DNA of 28,156 nucleotides from a virus, in the IMG/VR virus record IMGVR_UViG_3300037502_000572, positions 1-28,156 of that record; one strand, written 5' to 3'. A program made the position numbers and the translations under genes. Numbering within the stretch: the stretch's first letter is position 1; every line of letters starts with the position of its first letter. The notes below the pieces were generated by a model that saw only the letters and a list, made by a program, of their open reading frames with translations, made no database searches and had not been told where the DNA came from. Shown one piece after another: positions 1 through 5,450 of this stretch.

Positions 1-685
1 ACATGGCCTCGATCTCCGCAAGAAAATCCTTGGCCTCTTTTTCCACCGCCTCGATTTGCGCGTCGCTCGGATAGAAACGACGAACAAATAGTCTCTGCTC
101 CTCCGGGAGCCTTGGGTCAAAGCTCACAAAGTCGCACCATCCCCTTTGCGTGACCGCGCATTGGAGGGTCATCTGGTCAATATGCTCCTCGGGGATTCCG
201 CCATCGATCACCCATTGCAAGTGCGTCGCGGTCGTTGGGCATTTGATCTCGATGAGACCGTCTCCGACCAACCCGTCTGGCGAGGCCCCCAGAAACTCGA
301 TAGAGTGATGCTGGACGAACCCGACATCTATGACCTTCCGACCCGTTGCGGCCTCGTATGCGGCCTTTGCGTTGGCCTCTTGATCGGTTCCCCATTGCAT
401 CGCGGCGGTGACATATTTCGGGACAATGTCTCCGGTCATTCTCTCAGCAAGAATTTCGATCTTGAGATTGCGTCGCTCGCTTGAGTCCTCTCCGTTCTTG
501 AGCCGTTTGCGACTTGCCCGCATCCTGCTCCCGGTTAGGTGTCCGCATCGGGCGTTAAACCACGCGCCATTCAATTGGTGCGGGTTGTTTTCTCTTTCCA
601 TCTTCTCTCTCCACGGCCTCTCGGCCTTCTCAATTTCTTTGCATAAACAGATCACATTCCCGCATTCTGGGCAGTATCCGCTCAT
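1..685 (-). CDS. YqaJ/lambda-type viral exonuclease (3' end cut by window edge)
   Basis: This is a DNA 5'-3' exonuclease that would resect double-strand ends for the ERF annealing protein in the same operon. The frame is open from the window edge. Visible YqaJ signatures are an N-terminal WFNARCGHLTGSR segment, a MQWGTDQE segment, and the metal-binding core LGASPDGLV...GLIEIKCP, whose Asp and Glu-x-Lys are catalytic in the family. Two starts are possible. ATG at 685 overlaps the previous stop as ATGA and adds 28 residues with a CPECG...CLC zinc-ribbon-like motif. ATG at 601 has a better-spaced GGAG and matches the usual family length. I list the longer form because of the coupling and the cysteines. 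The C-terminus lies outside the window. The family call is strong; the start is uncertain. Confidence 0.9.
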   Translation of the reverse strand, partial: MSGYCPECGNVICLCKEIEKAERPWREKMERENNPHQLNGAWFNARCGHLTGSRMRASRKRLKNGEDSSERRNLKIEILAERMTGDIVPKYVTAAMQWGTDQEANAKAAYEAATGRKVIDVGFVQHHSIEFLGASPDGLVGDGLIEIKCPTTATHLQWVIDGGIPEEHIDQMTLQCAVTQRGWCDFVSFDPRLPEEQRLFVRRFYPSDAQIEAVEKEAKDFLAEIEAM

Positions 686-882
686 CTCTCGACCTGTTTC
701 CCGGCCCACATTCCGACGCAGACCTGTTCGAGCTCCCAATTGGGATTGCCATTGATTCTGACCTTGAGTGCGTCTGCTCGGCCCTGTTTGTATGCCTCGA
801 CTGGATCTGCCCCGTTGCCGTATGCGGTGACAACCCATCCCGCAATAAGACCCGAGACCATTCCGATGATGATTGCTTTCAT
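682..882 (-). CDS. Small N-terminally anchored protein, 66 aa
   Basis: Unrecognised small protein. Residues 1-21 form one hydrophobic segment (starting MKAIIIGMVSGL) with no lipobox, so it is either a signal anchor or an uncleaved signal. The remaining 45 residues are polar and probably periplasmic. A GGGGA sits 5 bases before the ATG. The start is one base after the stop of the HTH gene, and the stop overlaps the exonuclease start as ATGA, so it belongs to the recombination operon. No enzymatic motif is visible. The length and topology would also suit a spanin-like or superinfection-exclusion protein, but nothing in the sequence decides this. Confidence 0.65.
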   Translation of the reverse strand: MKAIIIGMVSGLIAGWVVTAYGNGADPVEAYKQGRADALKVRINGNPNWELEQVCVGMWAGKQVER

Positions 883-883
883 A

Positions 884-1078
884 TCAGTCCCCGATCAAGC
901 GATAACGCGCAAAGGTTTTCTCATGTTGGTGGACTGTTTCTTTGACAATCTTATGTCCATCGCGCTTGAGCTCAAGAATCCGAGCCGCCAGACGCAGGCA
1001 TCCATACTCTTGCAGGGCCTCGATAGGCGTTATCGGGTTTTTTCTCAGATGACTGAGGATCGCATCATTTTGTGACAT
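884..1078 (-). CDS. Small helix-turn-helix phage protein, 64 aa
   Basis: This matches the short phage HTH family with the pattern 'ILxHL...ITPIEALQEYGCLRLAARILELKRDGH', a winged-helix-like DNA-binding fold common in phage early regions. I chose ATG at 1078 (MSQNDAIL) because GGAG lies 8 bases upstream. A longer in-frame ATG at 1114 adds 12 residues and would push the overlap with the preceding gene to 50 bases. The C-terminus is short and basic. It probably regulates phage or host transcription, but family members have no settled target. Confidence 0.75.
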   Translation of the reverse strand: MSQNDAILSHLRKNPITPIEALQEYGCLRLAARILELKRDGHKIVKETVHQHEKTFARYRLIGD

Positions 1079-1337
1079 TGTTGAATCTCCCAAGTGCTGA
1101 TTTAAGGTTTGCAAGGGCTCCGGTCATTTGGTGCATGAGCTCGGACCATTCCTCGTCGTTTGTTTTCGGACTACGCTCGATTGCCCATTGCTCGATAAGC
1201 CAGAGTTGAAACTGAGCGTCTCGACTGATCTCGATGATCGATTCGAGGTTTTCCTTGATCGCAGGCCCAAGCTCCTCCCGCAATTTGCGGACGGCGTGTT
1301 CGACTTTGACCAATTGGGCAGACGGATCATTTTTCAA
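1065..1337 (-). CDS. Hypothetical helical protein, 90 aa (TTG start)
   Basis: Unrecognised soluble protein, predicted mostly helical and acidic (EELGPAIKENLESIIEISRD). I place the start at TTG 1337, not ATG 1358. The TTG overlaps the preceding TGA as TTGA, the same 4-bp coupling used by several neighbours. An ideal GGAGG lies 8 bases upstream, whereas the ATG has no ribosome-binding site. The C-terminus overlaps the next gene's start by 14 bases. No function can be assigned. Its place between the Rap1a-like and HTH genes suggests an accessory early role. Confidence 0.65.
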   Translation of the reverse strand: MKNDPSAQLVKVEHAVRKLREELGPAIKENLESIIEISRDAQFQLWLIEQWAIERSPKTNDEEWSELMHQMTGALANLKSALGRFNNVTK

Positions 1338-1657
1338 GACTGTTTCCTCCCTTTGCATGGATAGTGTTTGCTCAAAATAGCCACGATCAAAACATCTGCG
1401 GGCTCATTTCGGATTTGCGGAGTCCGCTCGAGGGCGACTTGTATCGTGTCGGATACTTGCCCGATGGTCATCCCGTTTTGCAGGCAGTAGATACTCTGAT
1501 CCAACCCGTCCGCAACCCCGGTCACATAACCGACCGCAAACATCCGGTCCACAATGTTGTCGGATTGGAGCTCCGCGAGAAGTTTGTTTCCGCTCCGAAA
1601 CTCTGCGTCCGCAGTTCCAGCCAATAAGACAAGCGCAAGGCCGAGAGCGAGCTTCAT
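1334..1657 (-). CDS. Rap1a/Tai-like periplasmic protein, 107 aa
   Basis: Residues 1-18 are a classic signal peptide ending ADA before EF, so the protein is probably exported to the periplasm. The mature part follows the Rap1a/Tai family pattern: GNKLLAEL near the start, GYVTGVADGLDQ in the middle, Cys58, a GMTIGQVSDTIQ segment, an 'ERTPQIRNEPADVLIV' helix pair, and a C-terminal HYPC (Cys101). In the family, members act as immunity proteins against type VI secreted peptidoglycan amidases, and the cysteines form a disulfide. Phage copies are known, but I know of no proven role for them. The start overlaps the ERF stop as ATGA. The family call is good; the biological role is inference. Confidence 0.78.
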   Translation of the reverse strand: MKLALGLALVLLAGTADAEFRSGNKLLAELQSDNIVDRMFAVGYVTGVADGLDQSIYCLQNGMTIGQVSDTIQVALERTPQIRNEPADVLIVAILSKHYPCKGRKQS

Positions 1658-2208
1658 TTGAGCCTCTCCTTGGCCTCGTCTTTAAGGTCTAGGCATACCG
1701 TCCGCTCCTCGGGCGAGAGCGTCCCCCAGAGGGTTTTGAGGTCATTTAGAGAGGTGAGTCCCGCAAAGACATTCGAGAGGGTCTTGAGACGCTCTGGGTC
1801 CACGGTCTTGGCCTTGGGTTTGGGAGGTGCGCTTGCGGCCTGATTGCCGTCGTCGTCCTCCGGAGCCACCCCGAATGCCGCGCTCAGAGAGTAGCGTCGA
1901 GCATAGGTCATCGCCGAGCCGAACCCCTGCGCGTCGTTCTTGGAGACCGGGACCGCGACCACTCCTGCGGACATTGTTTCGCCAGAGGCGTGGACGATAA
2001 CCGTCTCGATTGCCGCGTGGTCCGGAATGTTATGTGAGACCTGACAAAACCAGAGGCCATGCTTGGTGAGCGCGGGTTTGATTGCGTCCACCACATTGCC
2101 GAGGTCCGCATACTTTGTCCGAAAGTGCGGATTGGTCTTGTCTTTTACTGCTCCCTCGATCTCAGGGAATGCCGAGGCCATTGCCTTGGCGAGATTAGCT
2201 GAAGTCAC
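1654..2208 (-). CDS. erf: ERF-family single-strand DNA annealing protein
   Basis: This is a recombinase that anneals complementary single strands exposed by the exonuclease encoded at 1-685. The ERF hallmark is plain: NPHFRTKYADLGNVVDAIKP at residues 26-45, then SAMTYARRYSLSAAFGVAPE followed by DDDGN at about 98-122. The C-terminal part is a low-complexity linker rich in Ala, Lys and Pro, then a helical tail of the kind seen in ERF proteins. The start is GTG 2208, with AAGGAG 8 bases upstream; no ATG fits. It overlaps the tail of a 36-residue gene upstream and the Rap1a-like gene downstream (ATGA). Annealase and exonuclease in one operon form a complete Red-like pair. Confidence 0.93.
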   Translation of the reverse strand: MTSANLAKAMASAFPEIEGAVKDKTNPHFRTKYADLGNVVDAIKPALTKHGLWFCQVSHNIPDHAAIETVIVHASGETMSAGVVAVPVSKNDAQGFGSAMTYARRYSLSAAFGVAPEDDDGNQAASAPPKPKAKTVDPERLKTLSNVFAGLTSLNDLKTLWGTLSPEERTVCLDLKDEAKERLK

Positions 2209-2305
2209 TTGCGAGTCTCCTTGCGATTCTGAATGAATGTTTGCGTCCGAAGCCTAAAGCCCGATACGCCCGATAATGCCGCCAGAAATAAATGACCCAC
2301 CTCAT
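2195..2305 (-). CDS. Basic microprotein, 36 aa
   Basis: A very short gene beginning MRWVIYFWRHYRAYRALGFG and ending RRLASDFS. It is strongly basic and aromatic, resembling small phage proteins with an aromatic start and an Arg-rich amphipathic helix. Support comes from tight packing: its ATG overlaps the stop of the 34-residue gene as ATGA, and its end overlaps the ERF start by 14 bases. A GTG-initiated alternative frame over the same DNA exists but gives a less convincing peptide. No function is known. The amphipathic basic helix could bind membrane or nucleic acid. Confidence 0.55.
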   Translation of the reverse strand: MRWVIYFWRHYRAYRALGFGRKHSFRIARRLASDFS

Positions 2306-2406
2306 ACAAAAACAATCACGCCGAGGATCATTGCCAACCCGACCGAGCTCAGAATCTTGAGCCAGAGCGGTTCGTCGTTTTCTTCTGTTTGGATGATGAC
2401 CTTCAT
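2302..2406 (-). CDS. Single-pass membrane microprotein, 34 aa
   Basis: The protein starts MKVIIQTEENDEPLWLKIL, continues into one transmembrane helix (residues about 16-34) and stops at once, giving an N-out or N-in tail anchor. GGGAG lies just upstream of the ATG. It sits 10 bases after the lipoprotein gene and its stop overlaps the next ATG. Size and topology are typical of phage membrane microproteins of unknown role. Confidence 0.55.
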   Translation of the reverse strand: MKVIIQTEENDEPLWLKILSSVGLAMILGVIVFV

Positions 2407-2416
2407 TGCTCTCCCT

Positions 2417-2767
2417 TTATTCAAGAACCGAATACCCGCGACCTTGCAGACACTTGGTCACGATTTTTGCCCGACGACTGTTGGTGTCGTAGGCTCCCTT
2501 TCCTGCGCCCGCTACTGCGCCAGATGCCGCGCCGATTCCCCCCGCGTTGGGAGATTGGCCCATCGCGACCCCGACGATCCCCGATAGGATTCCCTGGAAC
2601 AGTGCGCCCTTGAGCATCTCGTTTCCATAAGAAACATTCTGCGAGATACGCTCGCATTCCATTTGATCGAGATAAAAGTTCTCTGGGGTTTTGCTTGCCT
2701 TGGGGTCAATGATCGGCCCCGACGCGCACCCTGCCAGTAGCAGGGCCGCGATGATGATTGATCTCAT
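2417..2767 (-). CDS. Glycine-zipper lipoprotein, 116 aa
   Basis: The N-terminus is a lipoprotein signal with lipobox LAGC and Cys14 as the lipidated residue. A conserved-looking Tyr-x-x-Asp...Glu-Cys segment follows at about 32-39, then a glycine/alanine-rich hydrophobic zipper at about 58-90 (GILSGIVGVAMG, GGIGAASGAVAG) and a C-terminal 'CLQGRGYSVLE'. Glycine-zipper lipoproteins insert in or line the inner face of the outer membrane. A phage copy could act in superinfection exclusion or envelope change, which is inference. A GAGGGG precedes the ATG, 4 bases after the upstream stop. Confidence 0.8.
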   Translation of the reverse strand: MRSIIIAALLLAGCASGPIIDPKASKTPENFYLDQMECERISQNVSYGNEMLKGALFQGILSGIVGVAMGQSPNAGGIGAASGAVAGAGKGAYDTNSRRAKIVTKCLQGRGYSVLE

Positions 2768-2771
2768 TCCG

Positions 2772-3050
2772 TTATCCCCTCATATATATTTCAAATTCGC
2801 GAACCTCATGCGCGTCGCCAAAATCAATTCCCAATTCCTGCTCGACTATCTGAAACCAGACCGCAAGCGGGCATCGCGCATTGCCGTTACGATCAAGAGG
2901 CCGCTCCTCCAGAATGCGAGCGAGTAGCCCCAATTTGTAGTCGATCATTGAATTGTCAAAAAGATCGAATGCGTCTTTGATGCCATAGTGATTCGCAACG
3001 ACTTGGATCATCTCAACGGCCTTGGCGCGGGTGATTGGATAAGTAACCAT
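2772..3050 (-). CDS. Hypothetical protein, 92 aa
   Basis: Unrecognised soluble protein starting MVTYPITRAKAVEMIQVV. I chose ATG 3050 because GGGAG lies 8 bases before it. A longer open frame reaching 3197 would run through the neighbouring 59-residue gene and the intergenic hairpin and is unlikely. The middle is acidic and helical (IKDAFDLFDNSMIDYKLGLL) and the end is FEIYMRG. It lies second in the operon behind the promoter near 3340. Confidence 0.7.
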   Translation of the reverse strand: MVTYPITRAKAVEMIQVVANHYGIKDAFDLFDNSMIDYKLGLLARILEERPLDRNGNARCPLAVWFQIVEQELGIDFGDAHEVREFEIYMRG

Positions 3051-3073
3051 TTGTGCTTCTCCCTTGTTTAGAT

Positions 3074-3089
3074 GGGGGCCGAGGCCCCC
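3074..3089 (-). other. Intergenic GC hairpin
   Basis: GGGGGC-CGAG-GCCCCC forms a perfect 6-bp stem with a 4-base loop between the 59- and 92-residue genes, 24 bases before the latter's start. On the minus strand no U-run follows it, so it is not a standard terminator for the operon. It may be a processing, stability or attenuation element. On the plus strand it is followed by a T-rich run, but no plus-strand gene needs a terminator here. Confidence 0.5.
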
Positions 3090-3096
3090 GTTTGTT

Positions 3097-3276
3097 TTAG
3101 GCGTTGGCGAGGCGAACATTGTGAAGGCCAAATGACTTCTCGGCCTTGAGCGCAATTTCGACTGCAAGTTTCTGAGTGCAAGGGATGGTGTAGTCAACCC
3201 ATTGACCGTCGCGGTTGACTTGAACCTTGGTGTTCTTGCGGAAGTTGTGGTGTTGCTTGGTGTAGTTGCGTTGCAT
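3097..3276 (-). CDS. Small basic protein, 59 aa
   Basis: The first gene behind the promoter at about 3340. It starts MQRNYTKQHHNFRKNTKVQV, a Lys/Arg/His/Asn-rich stretch, then has a hydrophilic strand (GQWVDYTIPC) and a helix ending HNVRLANA. A strong AAGGAG lies about 8 bases before the ATG, and the leader from the predicted transcription start is about 45 bases. Coding character is clear, with a clean stop at 3097. The function is unknown. A first-expressed, very basic small phage protein could bind nucleic acid or a host factor. Confidence 0.7.
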   Translation of the reverse strand: MQRNYTKQHHNFRKNTKVQVNRDGQWVDYTIPCTQKLAVEIALKAEKSFGLHNVRLANA

Positions 3277-3328
3277 TTTTGACTTCTCCTTTTTTCATCC
3301 GGTCTAGGAGTGATTCGACCGTGAAAAC

Positions 3329-3357
3329 AGTATAACGCACCTTTTGCAGAATTGCAA
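3329..3357 (-). promoter_or_regulatory. Sigma70-like promoter of the recombination operon
   Basis: On the minus strand a -35 box TTGCAA (3357-3352), a spacer of exactly 17 bases and a -10 box TATACT (3334-3329) read toward the leftward genes. Transcription would begin near 3322 and lead into the AAGGAG of the 59-residue gene. It lies in one of the longest gene-free stretches of the window. Confidence 0.7.
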
Positions 3358-3358
3358 A
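3343..3358. promoter_or_regulatory. Operator candidate overlapping the -35 box
   Basis: TTTGCA-GAAT-TGCAAA is a perfect 6-4-6 inverted repeat covering the -35 hexamer and part of the spacer, where a bound repressor would block polymerase. The sequence AAACAGTAT also occurs twice as a direct repeat at 3325-3333 and 3356-3364, 31 bases apart, about three helical turns. Confidence 0.45.
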
Positions 3359-3366
3359 CAGTATTG

Positions 3367-3382
3367 CTAGGGATAACCCTAG
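3367..3382. promoter_or_regulatory. Second inverted repeat upstream of the promoter
   Basis: CTAGGG-ATAA-CCCTAG is a perfect 6-4-6 palindrome beginning 10 bases upstream of the -35 box, the usual place for an activator or an auxiliary operator. It is not followed by a T-run on either strand, so it is not a terminator. Confidence 0.4.
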
Positions 3383-3418
3383 ACTTGTTGTGCGGTGCGG
3401 AAAGGGTGCGGGACTGAC

Positions 3419-3453
3419 CAGATTCGAGGGAGAGTGTGCATTGACCGAATCTG
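3419..3453. repeat. 8-bp inverted repeat in the gene-free stretch
   Basis: CAGATTCG (3419-3426) and CGAATCTG (3446-3453) are exact inverted copies separated by 19 bases. The stretch from about 3277 to 3480 holds no gene I can support. It contains this repeat, the promoter and the two operator candidates. The repeat could be a further regulatory site or a weak RNA hairpin. Confidence 0.35.
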
Positions 3454-3480
3454 TGGACTAAGGGCCAGCCCCGCAGGAAA

Positions 3481-3624
3481 CTACATAGAGGCCCAGATCA
3501 GGCCGACATTGGCAAAAGCATACCCGAGAAAAGCCACCGCCATCCCCGGTTTTCCCTCAAGCGCAAAAGATATTGCGACCCCGAGGTAAATAACAGTCAC
3601 GATCCCGATGAGCCATGCGCTCAT
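3481..3624 (-). CDS. Two-TM membrane microprotein, 47 aa
   Basis: The protein starts MSAWLIGIVTVIYLGVAISF, has a short polar turn (LEGKPGMA) and then a second hydrophobic segment (VAFLGYAFANVGLIWASM), so it is a two-pass hairpin. The motif of a charged turn 'GKPGMA' between two helices recurs in small phage membrane proteins. GAGGAGG precedes the ATG, which overlaps the metallophosphoesterase stop as ATGA. It is the last gene of the lysis-side operon. It could be an accessory holin or antiholin, but function is not shown. Confidence 0.7.
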   Translation of the reverse strand: MSAWLIGIVTVIYLGVAISFALEGKPGMAVAFLGYAFANVGLIWASM

Positions 3625-4577
3625 ACCTCCTCGCCTCGGAAGTAAGCCTTGCCCGCAATAACCTCGCAGATTTCCGGGTGCAAGAGTTTGCCGTCCTTAA
3701 AGGTCAAAACGACGAACCCAGAGGCCCACGGGACGGGGTTGCCCTCAAGATACGCAAAAGACTCGTGATCGGGCTCCGCAAGCGTCCCCGAGTCCACGCC
3801 ATACCGCCGTCCATCGTAATCGCCCCACGGGGTTATCTGGAGCTTGTGGAGGTGGCCTGTAACGATATTGCGTCCCGACTTGAGCGTGTTGTTGTAGGTC
3901 GCATGGATTCCGTTGTGCCATCTGTGTTTGATGATCGTGTCTTTGTTTATCTCTAAAAGATACCCATGCCTCCAGCCGGGGAAATAGTCAAAAATGTCCG
4001 TTCCGGGCAGGCCAGATACCTCCGGTGAGTTGACCCGTATATAACGCCAGAGCCGCGTGTCGTGATTGCCATAGAGCCAGATCAGAGCCGAGCGGGAAGC
4101 CTTCTCGATCTCCCCGAGCCTTTCCATGCAAACATCGAGCTCCTGCTTAACAGAGGGCGGGTCGATCCCATAGAGCGGATCGTGGCGGGAGATTCGAGCC
4201 CCGTCGAGAACATCGCCGTTCAGGACCACGGCCTTGGGCTTGAGCTTCTTAATAACTCGGATGAGGGCTTGATGGGCAACGCTTGGCTCTCCGGGCCAAT
4301 AGTGACAGTCGGAGGCCACCACCACCGTCCCATTAAGACACTCAAAGTCGAGTTTCTTGGGGGCCATTGTCCGGACAGAGCGGTCCAGTTTGAGAGCGTC
4401 CGGGGAATTGTGGGATTGATGGGAGACCAGACTGATCCCCCTTTTTGCCTCTATTTTGCGTCGGCGCAGATACACGCCACGGACACTCAATCCGGTCGCC
4501 TTGGAGATTTTCTCTGGAGACCCGTAAAGGTGGAAAAGCTCGATTAACTTATCGTCACTTACTCTTTGCGCGGACAT
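3621..4577 (-). CDS. HTH-metallophosphoesterase, 318 aa
   Basis: A calcineurin-like phosphoesterase with an N-terminal helix-turn-helix. Residues 10-45 (ELFHLYGSPEKISKATGL and following basic helix) look like a resolvase/terminase-type HTH. The metallophosphoesterase metal ligands are in order: D90-x-H92, GD at 121-122, GNHD at 170-173, and GHLH at 241-244, with further His at 218-221. The substrate is unknown. Family members hydrolyse nucleotides, cyclic nucleotides, RNA or protein phosphates. The start region overlaps the Ntn-hydrolase stop by 23 bases. An HTH fused to a phosphoesterase suggests action on nucleic acid, which is inference. Confidence 0.85.
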   Translation of the reverse strand: MSAQRVSDDKLIELFHLYGSPEKISKATGLSVRGVYLRRRKIEAKRGISLVSHQSHNSPDALKLDRSVRTMAPKKLDFECLNGTVVVASDCHYWPGEPSVAHQALIRVIKKLKPKAVVLNGDVLDGARISRHDPLYGIDPPSVKQELDVCMERLGEIEKASRSALIWLYGNHDTRLWRYIRVNSPEVSGLPGTDIFDYFPGWRHGYLLEINKDTIIKHRWHNGIHATYNNTLKSGRNIVTGHLHKLQITPWGDYDGRRYGVDSGTLAEPDHESFAYLEGNPVPWASGFVVLTFKDGKLLHPEICEVIAGKAYFRGEEV

Positions 4578-4989
4578 TCGGAACCCTCATTGTGTCGATT
4601 GGGCCACCAGTCCCGGGGTCGTAAAGCATCGCAATCTCGACCGCCTCCTGCGGAGATTTCCCGAGGTGCATTGCCGCGACCGCATAGGGAGCTCCGGTTC
4701 CAATAGCCCAGAATCGTTCTTTAATAGGGAATGCCAATAAAGACCCGTCATACACATAGAGCGAGTCTTTCCTCAGTTCTAAAACGGTGACATCGCATTC
4801 CCCCTCGATCTCACCGTTTGCCTCAAGTGCCGAATAAAACTTGAGAATCTGCTCCCAAGTGCCTGCCGCCCCAAATGCGCTCTGCGGTCCAGCCCTGAGT
4901 TTGTGAACATTAAACATCCACCCGTCCGTAGAGCAACGGGAGTCTGCGGCGATCATTTGATGGTCCAAAGATGCCGCAATGGTCGTCAC
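4555..4989 (-). CDS. HslV/proteasome-like Ntn hydrolase, 144 aa (GTG start)
   Basis: GTG 4989 overlaps the endolysin stop as GTGA, with GGAGG upstream. This start gives M-TTIAASLDH...IAADSR, close to the start of HslV (MTTIVSV). After Met removal the N-terminal Thr would be the nucleophile. Asp16 and Lys30 sit where the proteasome/HslV catalytic Asp17 and Lys33 are expected. A conserved-looking AIGTGAPYAVAAM turn-helix at about 95-107 and a C-terminal 'AVEIAMLYDPGTGGPI' complete the fold. A longer frame to 5088 would bury the Thr and lie inside the endolysin gene. It is shorter than HslV (about 175 aa). No unfoldase is encoded nearby, so it either works alone or borrows a host ATPase. Confidence 0.8.
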   Translation of the reverse strand: MTTIAASLDHQMIAADSRCSTDGWMFNVHKLRAGPQSAFGAAGTWEQILKFYSALEANGEIEGECDVTVLELRKDSLYVYDGSLLAFPIKERFWAIGTGAPYAVAAMHLGKSPQEAVEIAMLYDPGTGGPIDTMRVPNVRAKSK

Positions 4990-5450
4990 GCCACCAGTCC
5001 CTCCAGATAAACAGTTTTGCCATCGCGCTTGACTGCGGTGAGAACCTGTTTTTTGTTGTCCTCTGCGACATAGGAAACATGGACCCATCCAGAGTCCGCG
5101 ATTCCGGGCGTGTAAAACTCAAGAATCACCTGGCGAAAGTCGAGGTTGTCTACGATCCACTTTGCGAGCTCCGCATTTGCGACACCGGGAATCTCAATGT
5201 CTGCGGCCTGCCCGCGACAATGATCGGAAGTCTTAGACCCTCCGACCTTGGCATTTACCTCCGGGTGGCGAAAGCCAGAATTGACCTTCACGCCCTTGCC
5301 GTAATGATCCCGAATCGGTTGCAAGACCTTCTCGCATAAGAGCTTTAGAGAGGCGATTTCGGCCTCTCCGGGAGTGTTATCCATGTCATGCCGCAAGGCC
5401 ATCTCGCTCTTGGTCATCTCCGAGAGCGTAAAGTTTTTGCTCAGATTCAT
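4986..5450 (-). CDS. Peptidase M15A-family endolysin, 154 aa
   Basis: A zinc D-Ala-D-Ala-type carboxypeptidase/endopeptidase that cleaves peptidoglycan peptides. The family pattern is complete: NSGFRHPEVN at 57-66, S-x-H at 75-77 (His77), GQAADIEI with Asp84, and a C-terminal WVHVSY with His124 as the third zinc ligand. No signal peptide or TM segment is present, so release through the adjacent holin is expected. The ATG overlaps the holin stop as ATGA. The last 20 residues form a small strand-rich tail. Confidence 0.92.
   Translation of the reverse strand: MNLSKNFTLSEMTKSEMALRHDMDNTPGEAEIASLKLLCEKVLQPIRDHYGKGVKVNSGFRHPEVNAKVGGSKTSDHCRGQAADIEIPGVANAELAKWIVDNLDFRQVILEFYTPGIADSGWVHVSYVAEDNKKQVLTAVKRDGKTVYLEGLVA

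Noticed and set aside
408-755. Plus-strand frames at the left end
   Set aside because: Opposite the YqaJ exonuclease and the 66-residue protein; low-complexity Arg/Ser/Pro peptides.
630-845. Minus-strand frame of 71 codons overlapping the exonuclease start
   Set aside because: Competes with the better supported 66-residue and exonuclease frames, which are coupled by ATGA.
3051-3197. N-terminal extension of the 92-residue protein to 141 residues
   Set aside because: Would run through the GC hairpin and the separate 59-residue gene; ATG 3050 has a strong Shine-Dalgarno.
4990-5088. N-terminal extension of the Ntn hydrolase to 177 residues
   Set aside because: Lies inside the endolysin frame and would bury the catalytic Thr; GTG 4989 is coupled and has GGAGG.
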